This document shows positions 24,547-38,741 of a stretch of DNA of 64,000 bases, piece by piece (position 1 is the stretch's first letter; the number at the start of each line of letters is the position of its first letter). This stretch comes from Sordaria brevicollis. Taxonomy: Eukaryota > Ascomycota > Sordariomycetes > Sordariales > Sordariaceae. The stretch covers positions 1,455,001-1,519,000 of the forward strand of contig JAUTDP010000005.1 in the NCBI GenBank assembly GCA_033439795.1, in the 5' to 3' direction. Below the pieces are notes generated by a model. That model had not been told where the DNA came from, did no database searches, and saw nothing but the letters and a program-made list of their open reading frames with translations. The translations under genes were made by a program, and so were the position numbers.

Positions 24547-25858
24547 AAATTCTACTACCCTATTAAATCTATACTTCCCTCCTATAGGAGTAAACCCTAA
24601 TATTTATTCTATATTAATACTATAATAATATTCGGTTCGTAATTACTTAATTATACTATCGTTTTTAGAAATTATTAATAATTCTTTTTAATACTTATTA
24701 TAATTCCTACTAATCCTACCGGACCGGTTAATATTTACTTTCTATTTACCTAAATTTATATCCGAATTTTTTATTCTATATAATATATTACTATTATAAA
24801 TAGGGGTTTATTTACTTTCGTTATCCCTTACGCTACGTCCCGTAAATATATTTCTATTACCGAATTAGGTATTAGATTTTAATAAGGTTAGTAGTGATTT
24901 TAGATATTTTATTCGTATTATTTAAGAATTTTAATTTAATATTTACCTTAGGGGTATTTTAAAAAACTTCCTTTATAATTGGGTTAATATTATTCGGAAG
25001 GATAATCGGTTATTTAGCCTTTATATTAAATAATTGGCTATTACGTTATAAAATTAGGATATTCGCGAAATCTTCCGTCGTTAAGGCGTTATAATATAAT
25101 TCGAAGACGAAGATAAATTGTACGAATTTATTATATTCCGGAATGAATTTATTAATTTATTTAAATATATTAACTTTTTTTTATCTTTCGTTAAATAAAA
25201 CGGCGCTTCTTATATTAATGGATATAAATTTTGCAATATTACCGATTTAAATAACGTAAATTAGGTTATATTAGTTATAAAGGAGTATATTAGCGATTTA
25301 TATTTTTATACTTTACGGTTATATTCCCTCCTTTTTAATTTAATATAATATTTTTATATATATTAGCCGTCGTTTATATAATATTCGGATTATACTTAAT
25401 ATATATCCTTTAAAATTTATATAATCTTTATTATTATTATAAGCGTAATTATTTTTAAGTATTTGGACTTTTTTATATAAATAATCGGGTTGTATTTACG
25501 TAGTAATAGAGTAATTAAGCGTATATAAAATACCTTCGCTACGTTCGGCGTTTTTATATTTTATATTTGGATTATAATAATTATTAAAGATTTAATTATT
25601 AAAAGGATTGTAAATTTAATTACTAATTTTTTTTTTTAAGGATTAGGCTAATTGAGGTAGGCTAATTTTAAACGTATAATTTCTAATCCTAGCCTCGTTA
25701 TTATTTATAATAATTATAATTATTTAAATATTATTTAAAGTTTTGGGTTAAGTCGGAAAAATACGATGCGTAATTTTATTATTTATTTATTAGTTAATAA
25801 CCCTAATATTTATAGACCTTTTCGTCCTTAATAATTTCGGCCGTTTATTTTATTTTAA
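24547..25858. other. Core of the large element, left segment
   Basis: RIP-mutated sequence without an open frame of note. A second palindrome copy (CTCCTATAGGAG) lies at 24,579-24,590. The segment resumes at 29,477 after the 3.6-kb transposon. Confidence 0.5.
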
Positions 25859-28800
25859 GAGGTAGCCTATCTGCACTGTTAGAAAGGTCTTAGCCGACTG
25901 TAGGTCCCCAACCCGAAGTACCAGAAGTATTCTTTCGAAAATTTCACAAAGTTTCCGCGCTAAAACCTAGTATTACATTCTTTCGTAACCTATCATAGGA
26001 CGGAACCGCCCGCATACAATAGAACACATTTACAACGCACCCTTACAGGGCATTTATAGGGGGTTTAGCAATACGGTCGCAAATTTTCATATTGTACTCA
26101 ATTAATCGCTACTTAATTAAAAACAACTACTTACACTAATCGCGGTCGCATTCTTACATTAATTTATATATTATTTAATTATCTATTTTTATTTATTTTC
26201 TAATATAGAATCGATTAATCTAATTATTAATAAGGGTGTTAGAATATCCTTCTATTAATTTTATATATTAGTAAAATATACGTTATAATAATTACCCTAC
26301 GTAGTAGTTAGGGTATTCGCTAGCGTATTCGCTAGCGTACTTCCTCCCTTTATTATACTTCTTCTACCCCGTATAATTCTACTTCCCCTCTTTCCTTCTC
26401 TTCTACTTTTATTAATATTATTACGAAAGCGACTTCTCCCTCTAATTTAGATACTAATTTATAATTAATAACGGTCGGCTTTATCCTCTACTATTAAATT
26501 AATACTTTCCTAATTCGATATATTTCGCTATATTAAAAACGCTATTCGTATCGACGTTGTATAATTTTAATTAATTCTAAATTATTTACCCTAGCTAGGA
26601 ATAAAGCGCGGACAATTTCGTAATATTTTAGCTTAGAATTAAATAAATATAATTAAAGGAAGAGGAGTAATTTAAGTATTAATTAACGTAATTAATTAGG
26701 GAGTTTAAGTATCGATTAGCTCAATTAAATAAAGAACGTTAAGGTCGCGAATAAAAAAAAGGGTATTACGAAGGCAACTTTTTATAACCTCTATATAATT
26801 AAAATCTTAATAGTATAATTATATATCCTCCTCTAAAAGGCTCCTTTAAAGCTATTAATATAAATAAAAATCCTCTTTCGTTAACCGCATAGGAATAATA
26901 TAATTAAGTATTCGTTCTAATAATTCGTATAAATAGAATATATTAAACTACCGAATAAATAAATATATATAAGGTGGTAATTTATCGGAATAAAGGTTCT
27001 AATTATTCGGTACAATTCCTAAAATAATATAATATTATTAATAAATTAACTATAACCCTTTTTAGTAAATATTATAAGGAGTAATGCCCAACTACTTTTT
27101 ACCTATATAATTACGTTTAAATTATACTCTTTATTCTTATAATAATTCGGTTATTATAATTTTTATAAAATTAACCATTTCGAAAAATTAAGTAATAACT
27201 TAATTAATAAAATTATCATTTATATAATAAATATAATTAATATATAGTATTTATTATAGGGAATAATATATATAAATATAGGAAAGGAAATTGGTTACTA
27301 ATAATAACGAAACTCTTAAGGTATTTATTAATAGATTCGATAAATAACGTTATTTTAATACTAAAATTAAACTTCTAATTAGTATAATAGGAAACCCAAT
27401 CCTTTTTTATAAATATTAAAATATTTTCGATATAATAAAAAATCTCTATTTATTATAAAAAGAAATTAATAAATCTCTCGTAAATAGTACGAAAATCCTT
27501 AACTGTAATAGCGTAAATAACGTATACCCAAAGGTTATAAAGACCCTATCGTAAATACTCTACGTCAATTAGAAGTAGGCCAATTTAGGTATTATTATTT
27601 ACTATCCTATTAAAACGCTTCGTAATTATATAATTAACGCCCTCGTCCTCCTTATCGTCGTAAAATTAGCTATTATTATTATTATTTAATATATTCCGAT
27701 TATTTCTAACATTTTATACTATTAAATAGGCGGCAGCAATTCGGGTAATAATAACGGCGGCGTATTTATCCCACTTTTCCTTAACCTTTTTAATAAAGTT
27801 CTTATTAATATAAAAAATATAAAATTAGGATTTAACCTCTAAATATACCTCTTTAATAAAACCTTTCATAACGGTATTAAAATCTATAATAATAATAAAT
27901 AATTTGGTAACGCCAATCTATTAATAACGAGTATTTACCTATACTATTAATTAATTAAAACCCTTATAAATTTCGTTATTAATAAGGCTAAAAGCGTAAT
28001 TAAATATATAACCAAAATTATTTTTACCGATAACTTAAAAGAAGTAGAAATTTTTATTATTAATTTTATACGTATTATCGTATATTTATATAATAGGGTT
28101 AAACTTCTACTATTCCTCATACCAAAGATAGGTCTAAAATAAACTATACGGTTTTATTTATTTATTATCTATTTATTTAATAATATAATAAAAACTACCC
28201 TCGTAAAAGTCCCTTATAATTATTTAAAATAGGTTATACCCAATTATAAATTACTTTTTAATCGAATACTATACGTTTTTTAATTATTTCTTAGTAAAAA
28301 CTAAATTAAGGAACTTCTCCCGGATATTCTTAACGAACTTTTAATTAATAATAGTAGGATATTTAAAATAACTTTTAATAAAATCCTTATATTCTTATTT
28401 AAAAACGTCGTAAATAATCGGTCTCTTTTCGGAAAAGTGGTTATAATTTCTATTTTTCAATTCGAACGTCCATTACTAATTATTATCCTTTAACACTTTA
28501 ATATACCTACCCTATAGGCAATTTCTCTTCTTCGTTAAAATATTTCGAAAATATTATTCTCCCTTACGAAGCGTACTATATAAATATATAAAATCGATTT
28601 TATTAATATTAAAACCCTTAATATAATTAATAAATCGATATATTCTAATATTATACCCGAATAATAAAACCCAATATTCGATAATAAATTTACAATCTTC
28701 GAATTTTTCCCACTTTAATATAAAAATAGCCGGTATATAAAGCGGGGGATTTCGGTTATTAATATTAAAAATATACTCCTTATCCTCTTCTTTATCGTTA

Positions 28801-29468
28801 TTATCGTTATTATTATTACCATTATCTTCGCTAATATTTAAATCGCTATCGGTATCGCTTTCGCTAATTTTATAAAGATTTATAAATTATACTAAAGTAG
28901 GCTCTTACTCGATTACAATTAGGGTATTATTTATTATAATAGGCTTAATTAGGGTAATAATAAAGAATTATAGGTCGATAAAACTATTGGGTATATTGGC
29001 GGGCGCGCTACAATCGCAACTAACCGACGGCTACTAGGACGCCGCATCTATTATTTACATCGCGATTAGTTAGGAAATATATTAAAAAAAATAATAAATA
29101 GTCGCTTACCGTTAATAAATATTAATAACGTTATTTCCTTAATAAATTTAACGATACGCAACGTAATAAATTAATAAATTATTAATTAATAATAAATATA
29201 ATAGTAGTTTAATATAATAAATAATGCAATAAGGCGCCAAAATCTAAATAAATTAAATTAGGCAATTTGGCTAAGCGCTAAGACTAATCGGGGTGGCCAG
29301 TGTGCGGGTCTAACGGTGTAATAAGCTATAATCTAGGAGTTTAGCGGGCGAGGTACGACCCAGAGCGATATATGACATTAACCGACGGCTAGGGTTGGGG
29401 TTATATATGGGGAAAAAAATGACCTACAGTCGGCTAAGACCTTTCTAACAGTGCAAATAGGCCACCTC
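25859..29468. mobile_element. TIR DNA transposon, 3,610 bp, RIP-mutated
   Basis: Terminal inverted repeats of 48 bp (25,859-25,906 and 29,421-29,468) begin GAGGTRGCCTATYTGCACTG and differ at only two positions. The element is flanked on both sides by the 8-bp direct repeat TATTTTAA (25,851-25,858 and 29,469-29,476), as left by transposition. The interior is heavily RIP-mutated; a minus-strand frame near 28.5-28.9 kb is rich in Asp/Asn/Lys but broken by TAA/TAG. An 8-bp duplication suits hAT or some Mutator-like elements, but the long TIR lacks the hAT CAGNG start. Superfamily is not resolved. A 12-bp motif AACCGACGGCTA recurs at 29,021 and 29,376 near the right end, possibly a subterminal transposase site. 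Confidence 0.85.
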
Positions 29469-29476
29469 TATTTTAA

Positions 29477-30389
29477 AAGCGGTAGGTAATCCTTATTTTT
29501 ATTTGGATATTTTATACGTTCCGATTAATTATATTATTTTTAATTATTAATAAATTATACGTCCTATTTCTTAGGTTTTATAAGGATTTATATATATTTT
29601 CCTAATATCGTTTCCTAAAAGTAGAACGATATCGAATAAAAAAGAATTATATTTTTTAAATTCTTATTATTAATGAAAATGAAGGAGAATTCGCCGGTGT
29701 TTACCGTTTATACGATAAATTATTTTTAAACCTTTTAGGTATAAATTCAATTTAATTTAGAAATAGGCTTTTCTTCGTTTATAGCGATTAGAAAACGATT
29801 TTTTATATACGTAAAATTATATCTACTAAATTAAATATTTAATAATTTTATAATTGTAAGTAGTAGATAATTCCCGTTTTTATTTTTTTCTATATTAAGA
29901 TAAATTTTATTAACTTTATTTTTCGGTATTTTTAGCTATTAATTGAATAAAATGCGTACGGATTCGGTAGGTTTAAAAAGATTAAAAAAATTAAGATTAA
30001 ATTTTATTACGGGATGTAATTCCTTTATAATATATTTTATTTTAGGATTATAGCCTTTTTTATACGCAATTTTATCGATATTTATTACCTTTAATTTATT
30101 AACGTTAATAATAAAAGTATTAGAATTACGTTTGAAATTACTATCCGTATTGAAGGTCCTTTTTATATTATAGATTAAATCGTTTAAATTTGCGATAAAA
30201 TATTTATATTACCGGCTTAAATTAGGAAATACCCCGATTATAATAAATTTAATATCGATATTCACTTCCGTAATATATATTAATATTTATATATTATACG
30301 AATTTTAATCGTTTTTATTTATATAATTTAATTTAGCGATTACGGTATATTCCGTTAAATAATTGATTATTTCCCCTTCTTTTTTTATA
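29477..30389. other. Core of the large element between nested insertions
   Basis: RIP-mutated, AT-rich, no supported gene. It links the 3.6-kb transposon to the gypsy element. Confidence 0.5.
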
Positions 30390-30394
30390 GGGGG

Positions 30395-30650
30395 TGTGAG
30401 AGCGTGATTCTACGAGAGATAAACTACAAGACTAGAAGCCACAATTCAAAGTAAAATTAAATGTAAAGAAGGAAAAGAAAGGTTAATAAACGAAGGTATC
30501 GTAAGCCTAGTATATAAGCTAAGTCCTGCCGTCCTATATCGCCTTCCCAATCCGGATTTATTTTATCGATAAAAGGTTGAGCTTTATTCTATCCGATATA
30601 TTATAGGTCTAGTGCCCTATCCCTAGTACCTATCCTACTATATTATAATA
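30395..30650 (-). repeat. Gypsy 1 LTR (3' LTR in element orientation)
   Basis: 256 bp, matching 38,481-38,736 from end to end apart from transitions. The outer part (30,395-30,480) keeps many CA/TG dinucleotides; the inner part has lost them. Confidence 0.92.
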
Positions 30651-30699
30651 TTACCCCCCCCTTCGGAAGAAAATTCAATCCTAGAGCCGAAAAAAAGAA

Positions 30700-33600
30700 A
30701 AAAATGGAAGGGATAAATAATTAATACTAAATATTGTAAAACGCGCGTCCGATTTTAAAAATATCGGACGGAAGAGTAAAATTAATATTAAAATCCCCTT
30801 ACTTTATTATTATTATCTATTTATTACTTTTTTAGCCCAATTCTTCTATTATTTCCTTTTAATATTTTTTTACTATTCTCTTCCCCGTACCTTTATAAAT
30901 ATACTTTTTAATTTCGATTATTATTAGCCCCGAAAGGGGTATTATAAGGACGTTTATAGTATAATAGTTTATTATTAACGAATAATAGCCGTTATTAATA
31001 TTATAGATTATAAAATCTTATATTCGATTCCTATTTATATTAAATATAATTACGTTTTTCGATTTCCTTATAATTATTATTATCCTATTAACTTTAAATT
31101 AAAATACTATATAAATTATAAATATAAATAAGGGTAAAGGGGAAATATACCGTTATAAATAATACGCTATCTTTTATTTCTTATTAATATTTCGTTATAA
31201 AGTTTAAAATATAAGGGATTCGGGCGGGGCGTATAATTAAAACGAAGGAATTTCCTTTTTTATTACTTTTTACGTTATAATCGTTTAAATTTTTTACCGT
31301 TTAGGGAATCCTCTATTAATTTATTATCGTCCGTATATTCTTCCGCCGTAGTATTTTCTTCTATAGTTTTAAATTAGTAGTATAATCGTTTAAATAATTT
31401 TAATTTATTTTTATTTACTATATAGTATTTTTGAAATTTCTATATTACGTTTTTAAAATTAGAGGCTTCGTATTATATTGGATCTAAGTCCTATCCCTTT
31501 TAATTAATTTAGTATTTTAGGTATTTCTTTATTAATTTATATGTAATAATGTTTTTAATTTCCTATTCCTCTTCGTTATTAATAATTTCTCCCGCTAGGT
31601 TTTTATTACTTTATTTTAGAAGAGGGTTATTTAAATCTTTACGCAATTTATTAATATAAAATACTTTAGATCCTCTTTAAATTAATAATATATTAAATTC
31701 GTATAAATATCCTTTTATTATTATAATTTTATATAGTATTTTTATTAAAGGGAAGTTTAATTTATTATTCGGGCGGTTAATCGATTATATTTTTTTAATA
31801 ATAAAAACCCTATTTCCTATTCCGAAGTCTAAGATTCGTCGATATCGATTAGCTTATACTATTTATTTTGTTTATATTTTTTTTATTATTTTCCGTACCT
31901 TATTTTAGGTATTATATAATTTTTTTACTATTTCTTTAACTTCGTTTCTAAATAATTTCTCCTTCGTTATTTTATTAATTATTGCATTAATCTAGTTAAT
32001 TATTAAGAGAAATCTTCGATAGCCTAAAGTAATTTCGTATAATAATAATCTATTTAAATTCTCGTAGGGGAGGGTATTTTATATAAAATTTATAGCGGGT
32101 AGAAGGTTTAATTAATTATTTTAATTATATAAAACGAAAAGCTTTAATTTTTAATCCAAATATTAATTTATAATTTCTATTTATTTTATTATTTGAGAAT
32201 ATCCCGCTATATTTAATTTTTAACGAATATTAAATAGTTATAATAATTTTTATATGAATTTTAATATAAATTGTAGCCTTCTATTACTAATTATTTTTTT
32301 AAGTAGTCCTATTAACCGGTAAGGTCTTTATTAATATAATAACGCCGCTTTAGCGCTAATTACCGTATCCTTATAGGGGGTGTACTATAATATTTTAGAA
32401 TATCGATCGATAATAACTAATACGTTATTATAGCTTTTTTTATTTTTAGGTATATTTTTGAAATTTACTATTAATAATTCCCAAGTTTTATACTTATTTC
32501 CTAATAGTTCTATTTTTAATAATCCTAGAATTTTATTCTTAAATATTTTTAAAGATCAATAAATTTAATAATTATTTATATAATAATTTATATCGGTTAT
32601 AAATTTTGGCTATTAATATTATATTATTAAAATTATTCTAGTTTTATTTCTTCTTAGGTAAGCCGTTAGTAAAGTATTATAATACTCCTTAATAACCTTT
32701 ATACGTAGGTTATCTGTATCCAGTATAATAAATTTCCCGTTGTAAAGTATTAAGTCCTATAATTTAATTAAACAATTATTTCCCTTTTTTACCCTAATCC
32801 GGTAAATAGAAATAGAATCGTTTATTCGGTTAGCTTTTAAGATTTATTCTACTAAAATATTATTATTAATATTATACTTTAATTTTTCGTTTAGTAGTAT
32901 TAATAAGGTAAATTCCGTTATTTCGGTTAGCCCTTCTCCTTTATTTTTTATATAGACGAATATTTCTCCTTCTTTTTTTAGTAGCTATAATATTCTCTAT
33001 ACTTCTTTCCTTTCTATTATTATTTTAATATTTTTTAATTTCTTTAATAAAGCGTTAATGGTTATATTATTTTTCCTTAGACGGTAAATTATACGGAAAT
33101 TATACGTTAAGAGTACTTTTAATTAAATAATTTATTTTAAATTTAATAATTTTTTTATTAAAAAGTATTTTAATATTTAATAATCGGTAACGATAATAAA
33201 TAGTTTTTCGGTATTAATTAATTCTAATTTTTATATTTTTACTCCCTTTATTATAATTAAAAGTTCTTTATTATAAATAAGGTAATTAAATTCTACGGGT
33301 ATTATTATTTCTAAATAAAAGGCTATTAGATATTAATCTTTTTTACCGTTAATAATCTTTTTTTAAGAAAGTACTCTTGCGTATACCCCGTTTAAAATAT
33401 TTATTTCCATTTTAATTTCTTTTCTATATTAATAATAAATTAATATTAAAACGTTTAGTAAAGCTTCCCTTAACCGTTCGAAGGCTTATTAATATTCTTT
33501 TATTTATATAAATATTTAATCTTTCTTAATTAAATTATTTAATAATCGTATTATACGTCCGAAATTTCGTACGAATTTGCGGTAAAAATTATAAAAATTT

Positions 33601-36600
33601 ATAAAGGTTTAAATACCCTTTAGGTTTTTAGAGACCGCCTATTCTCTAATAATTATTACCTTTTCGGGATCGATTATAATACTATTTATATTAATAATGA
33701 ATCCTAAGAATTTAGTTTTTATTATATAGAATTCGTATTTATTAATATCCGCTTAGAACCCTACCTTTCGCAATTATTTTAAAACTTATTTAATATATTA
33801 GATGTATTCTTCTTTAATTTTTAAAAAAATTAAAATATCGTCCAAATATATATTATAAAAGTATTAACCCCCTATTAAAATATTGTTAATTAATTTTTAA
33901 AAGGACGATAGACCTCTATACAATCCGAATAGGAATATATTATATTTATATACCCCAAAACCTATCCTAAATATTATTAAATCTTTATAATTTAGAATTA
34001 TACGAATTCGGTAAAATACTTATTTAATATCGATCTTTATAAAGATTTTAATATTAGAAATACGGGCTAAGGTTTCTTTAATTAAAGGTAACGGATATTA
34101 ATTTTTTTAAGTAATAATATTGAACTTTCGGTAATCTACGTAGAATTTTAGGCTTCTATTAATTTTAAGTATAAATAAAATAAATACTACCTAAGGTATT
34201 AAATTTACTTTAATAAAGCCTTTCTATAAATTTTCTATAATATACTTTCGATATTCTTTTAATTCTATAATTATTATTCGATATAGTAAATTAATACCCA
34301 AATTTTCTAATCATTTACTTTCTTCGAGCTCGATCTTATAATCTATATTTAATTTATATTTAAATAGCGTATTAAACTCTATTTTATTAAAGACCTCTAA
34401 TTCTTCTATTTTATAATAATTTAACGGAATTTTTATTAATACCGTTATTATATCTTTTAACGTATCTTTTAACTCTTCTTACCTTCTTTTTAAAGTATTA
34501 ATAATACTATCAATTTTATATAAATTAATAATTTCGGGTTGCGCCTTATTTTTATAAATATAGTATTTGAAAATCTCTATTAAAATTATTACTAAATCCG
34601 CCGGTTTTACTTTAATTTATGCCTATTTCCTTTCTAATTTATAAGGACCCTCTATATTTTTTAAGGGGAATAATTTTTTGCCTAATTCCTTTTTCTCTTT
34701 TTTTTTTTATTATTATTATTTTTTTTTAATTAAAAATTCTATTTCGTATAATTCTCTTTTTATTTTCCTTATAATTTATTTTTTAGAGGATAAAAATAAT
34801 AAATAATTAAATCGTATTTATAGGATTTTTAAAAGTCGGTATTTATTATTAAAGATTTCCTCCTTAATCTCTATCTTTTTTTCACTTAATTTATCCATTT
34901 CCGCTACTAATTCTTATATCTTCGATTAAATTACTTTCCTATCCTTCCTCCTCTTATTTTCTTTAACCATTTTTTATTCTCTCTCGATTATATCCCTCTA
35001 AAATTAATTATCGTTTAATAATTCGACCGATTTATTTACCGAAATATTATTATCCTCCTTTAAAATTAGGATAATATTTTTTATAAATATTAATCTTCCT
35101 ATTTAACAATCCGGCAATATATTATTTTTTATTAATTATATCTTTCTTAGGATTATATCCTTCCTTAGCTACGGTAATATTAATATTTACTATTAATTAT
35201 ATTATATTCCCTAAATTTAGATAATTCTTTTTATAATTTTATTAATTTAGTCGGGTTATATTTTCTTAAACCCAATAATATAATTAAAGTTAAAATCGTT
35301 ATATTCTTCTAAATTTAATTTTTTAAATTTATTATTAAACCGTTTATTTACTAAAATATATATATTTATTCTAATATCGATAAACGTATTATCGGTAATA
35401 ATAAAGAATCTATTATTAATTATAATATATATAATAAAAAATTATCTACCGCTCCTTAAATAATTATTCAAATTGAAATCCGGGTAGGTTTAATTTAATT
35501 AATATATTAAAATTACTTCTCTTTTACTTTTTATATTTCTAACCAATATTTCTCCTAAAATGGAAATTCTTCCTTAAGTATTTAATTTTCCAATTCTTAA
35601 AAGGAATTAAATTTATTAATATAATTTCCCTCTTCTTTAACCGATAATTATTTATCCTAATTAATCGGTTTAAAATTTTATAATAATCCCTAAATTTAAT
35701 CGGCGATAATATTTAATTTAATTTTTAATACGCTAATATTACCAATTTTAACCTTATCGGGGTAAATTATCGATTAATATCCTACTTTATAATAATTAAA
35801 ATAGCGGTTTTTAATATTTAATTTCTTTATTTCTTCGAACGTAAATTATTAATATTTAGGGGTAATAGTACGTTAAGGGGAAGGTTTATTATTAGAAATA
35901 AATGGTTTCTAATTTTATACTTTATTTTTAGAACGTTAAGTGTCTTTGGATTTCTATTCTTCTCTTTTTACGGTTATATCCAGGGATTAAAGTAAGCGGT
36001 AATACAATTTAAACGTCGTTTTAGGGTTAAAGTATACGATTTTTATAAAGATTTTAAATTCCCGAATTATTTTCCAACGGAAATCCTATTTCTAAAGGTT
36101 ATAGGGTAATCGACGGAATTTAACGAAATATACAAATTTAATTTTAAAATCGGTAAACGATTCTATAACCTTTATTTTAAATCGTTTATAATCGTTAATA
36201 ACTTTTTTATTAGTATTATAATTATAAAAATTATTCTAGAATTATTCTAGTAATTTATTAATAATTTTAATAGCTTCGGAATAATAGGGATCTAAATAGG
36301 AAAATATATCGTTAGTTATAGTTCCGTTTAATTATAATATTACTTTATTTATATAAGCGTTTTTATTTTAAAAGTGGTTTCCGTTTTATTTGAATTTATT
36401 CTTTATTTAGAAGATTTATATATTAAAGGAAATTTTATCCTAAAATAAATCGTTATTAAATATAAAGATATTAGGGATTTTAATAGACTTTTTATATTTA
36501 TATTTCCGGGGGATTAAAAGTCTAATAGGGGTATATTTACGGTTATTCTAATTCCGAATAGGAAGGCTCTTTTATTTTAATAATTAAATTCCTCCAAAAT

Positions 36601-38450
36601 CGTCGTTTTTATTATTATAATTAGAATCATTTCCGGGTTCGCTAAAATTTCCTTTATAGTCCTTAAAATCCCGATTTAGGACGGCGTATTATATAATAGT
36701 CTTTTATTTAATTATTTCGGTTATAGGAGTAATTACTTTAAAGATATTAAGAAATTATTTACCGCCTTTCTCTCTTATAGGAGGGGCCTTATTAATTATT
36801 TTAATACGTTTATTAATTAATTATTTAATTTCCGACCGCTTTTTTTAAAAATTAAATATAATATTAATATAAATTACTGCTATAAAGTTTATTAAAATCG
36901 CTACCGCGCGAATTAAAAAACGATTCTAATTATTTAATATTTAAATTTATTTTAATACCTTCGGGTCGGTAGGAGTAATTATAATTTAATTAATATCCTA
37001 GGGTTTTTTTTTATTTTATTATAAAGTAATAACTTCCTTATTAATTTTATTAAATTTATTAATTAAGTAACTATTATTTTTAAATAAATTATTAATTTTT
37101 TTAGCGAAATAAATAATTTAAATATTTAAATAGGTAAAGTCTTCCCGGATTAAATTTATAAACGTAGAAAAATTTTAAATTATATTCCTAAGGGTATTAT
37201 TAAATATAAATCGGGAGTATATTTTATAAAAAATAGTATTCGGATCCGTAATATAAACCTAATAGAAATCCTCTTTATTAATAGAACGATATTAAATATT
37301 AAAGTTTTTAATACCGAAAGCTTTTAATTCGGCTATTATTCTAAATATAGGATCGAAGAAAAGAATTTCCTTATTTCCTAAATACTATTTACAATTTAAT
37401 TAACGAATACGTTAATAAATATCGAAATTAATCTTATTAAGGGTAATTTAATATTAAGGGTTTTTTATATAAGGGTAAATCTTTAAAAAGTAATTAATAA
37501 TAAAATCCTTAAGCGTAAATTAACGAATTTAAAGGTTCTAATTGTATTATTTATTTATAATAATTTAATTTATATCGTTTTTAGTCGGAATTTTTAACCC
37601 CATAGTAATTTAGTTATAAAATTTCGTTTTTATATTCTTATTCGGAATTTTATAAGGGGAATTATAATAGAAATTATATTTTATATCGATAGCTTTACTA
37701 AGACTAAAAATTAAATTATTAATAATTTTAGGAAGTATTTTTAATATAATAAATATTATACCGACTAGGGTTTTATTAAATTTTACAAATACGGCGAAAA
37801 TCTCCCTCGATTTGCCCTTATTTATAGAAAGAATTTTAAAAGGGTTATTACGTAATAAAGAAATAAGAATATTAATATTAATATTAATTCTCTTCGTAAA
37901 TAAAATATAGGGTATAATTTTAATATTTTTATTTAGTAATTCCGACGAAGATTTCTAAAATTTATTAACCGTTAGTATAAGGGTATTATTTTCATTTAAG
38001 TACTATAATTATCCTTCGGTAAACTCCTCTTCGTAATTAATAATCTAAAGGTTATTGAAGGGTAGTCTTAAGGATAAATCTAAATAATAGAAAAAATATT
38101 CATTAATATTTATATTAGAATTATTTTATAAATATTTTTTAATAAAGTTAAAGTTACTAATAAAGTCGCTACTTTCGTTTACTTCGGTAATAAAAATAAA
38201 ATGGAATTATTATTATTAAGAAGGGGAACCTTTAGCGTTAAATATTATAAATTTAGCTTAATTTAAAGCGGAAGCGGGGGGGGGTAAAATATTCAATTTA
38301 ATAATACCCTTCGTATTATAATTATTATAAAACTTAGCGAACTTTCTCTAAATTAAGGTATTATACTAGGTTAATCGATTTTATTCGATATAGGGAATTA
38401 AATAAAAATTAATTACTCGGTATTAAATTAAGTAGGATATTATAATACTA
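30700..38450 (-). pseudogene. Gypsy 1 gag-pol relic
   Basis: A degraded polyprotein on the minus strand. Gag lies roughly 38.4-35.8 kb, then zinc knuckle, protease region, reverse transcriptase (YLDD at about 33.84 kb), RNase H, and integrase (about 32.6-31.9 kb). Identification rests on short runs of family-typical residues in one frame, interrupted by TAA/TAG at positions where CAA, CAG or TGG would mutate under RIP. Confidence 0.8.
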
Positions 38451-38480
38451 TCCCCGATAAAAGGAAAATATTTAATTTTA

Positions 38481-38736
38481 TATAAGAGCGTAATTTTACG
38501 AGAAATAAACTACAAAATTAGAAACTATAATTTAAAGTAAAATTAAATATAAAAAAGGAAAAGAAAGGTTAATAAACGAAGGCATCGTAAGCTTAGTATA
38601 TAAATTAAGTCCTACCGTCCCATATCGCCTTCCCAATCCGGATCTATTTTATCGATAAGAGGTTGAACCTCATTCCATCCGATGTATTATGGGTCTAGTG
38701 CCCTGTCCCTGGCACCCATCCTGCCATGCCATGACA
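38481..38736 (-). repeat. Gypsy 1 LTR (5' LTR in element orientation)
   Basis: The outer part (about 38,600-38,736) retains near-normal composition, ending GCCATGCCATGACA. The inner part is RIP-mutated. This mirrors the other LTR. Confidence 0.92.
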
Positions 38737-38741
38737 GGGGG

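Larger units (their letters stand above)
30395..38736 (-). mobile_element. Ty3/gypsy LTR retrotransposon 1, complete but RIP-killed
   Basis: Direct LTRs of 256 bp (30,395-30,650 and 38,481-38,736) run TG...CA and are flanked by the 5-bp duplication GGGGG (30,390-30,394 and 38,737-38,741). Coding is on the minus strand. A zinc-knuckle relic lies near 35,775-35,812, reverse transcriptase with an intact Tyr-Leu-Asp-Asp box at 33,831-33,851, and integrase core near 32,380-32,520 (VLVIIDRYSK-like, then a YTPYKDT-like stretch). This gag-RT-integrase order is that of Ty3/gypsy. A purine-rich tract (AAGGGGGGGG on the minus strand, 30,654-30,664) abuts the downstream LTR, as expected for the polypurine primer. 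Stops throughout make it non-functional. Confidence 0.92.
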
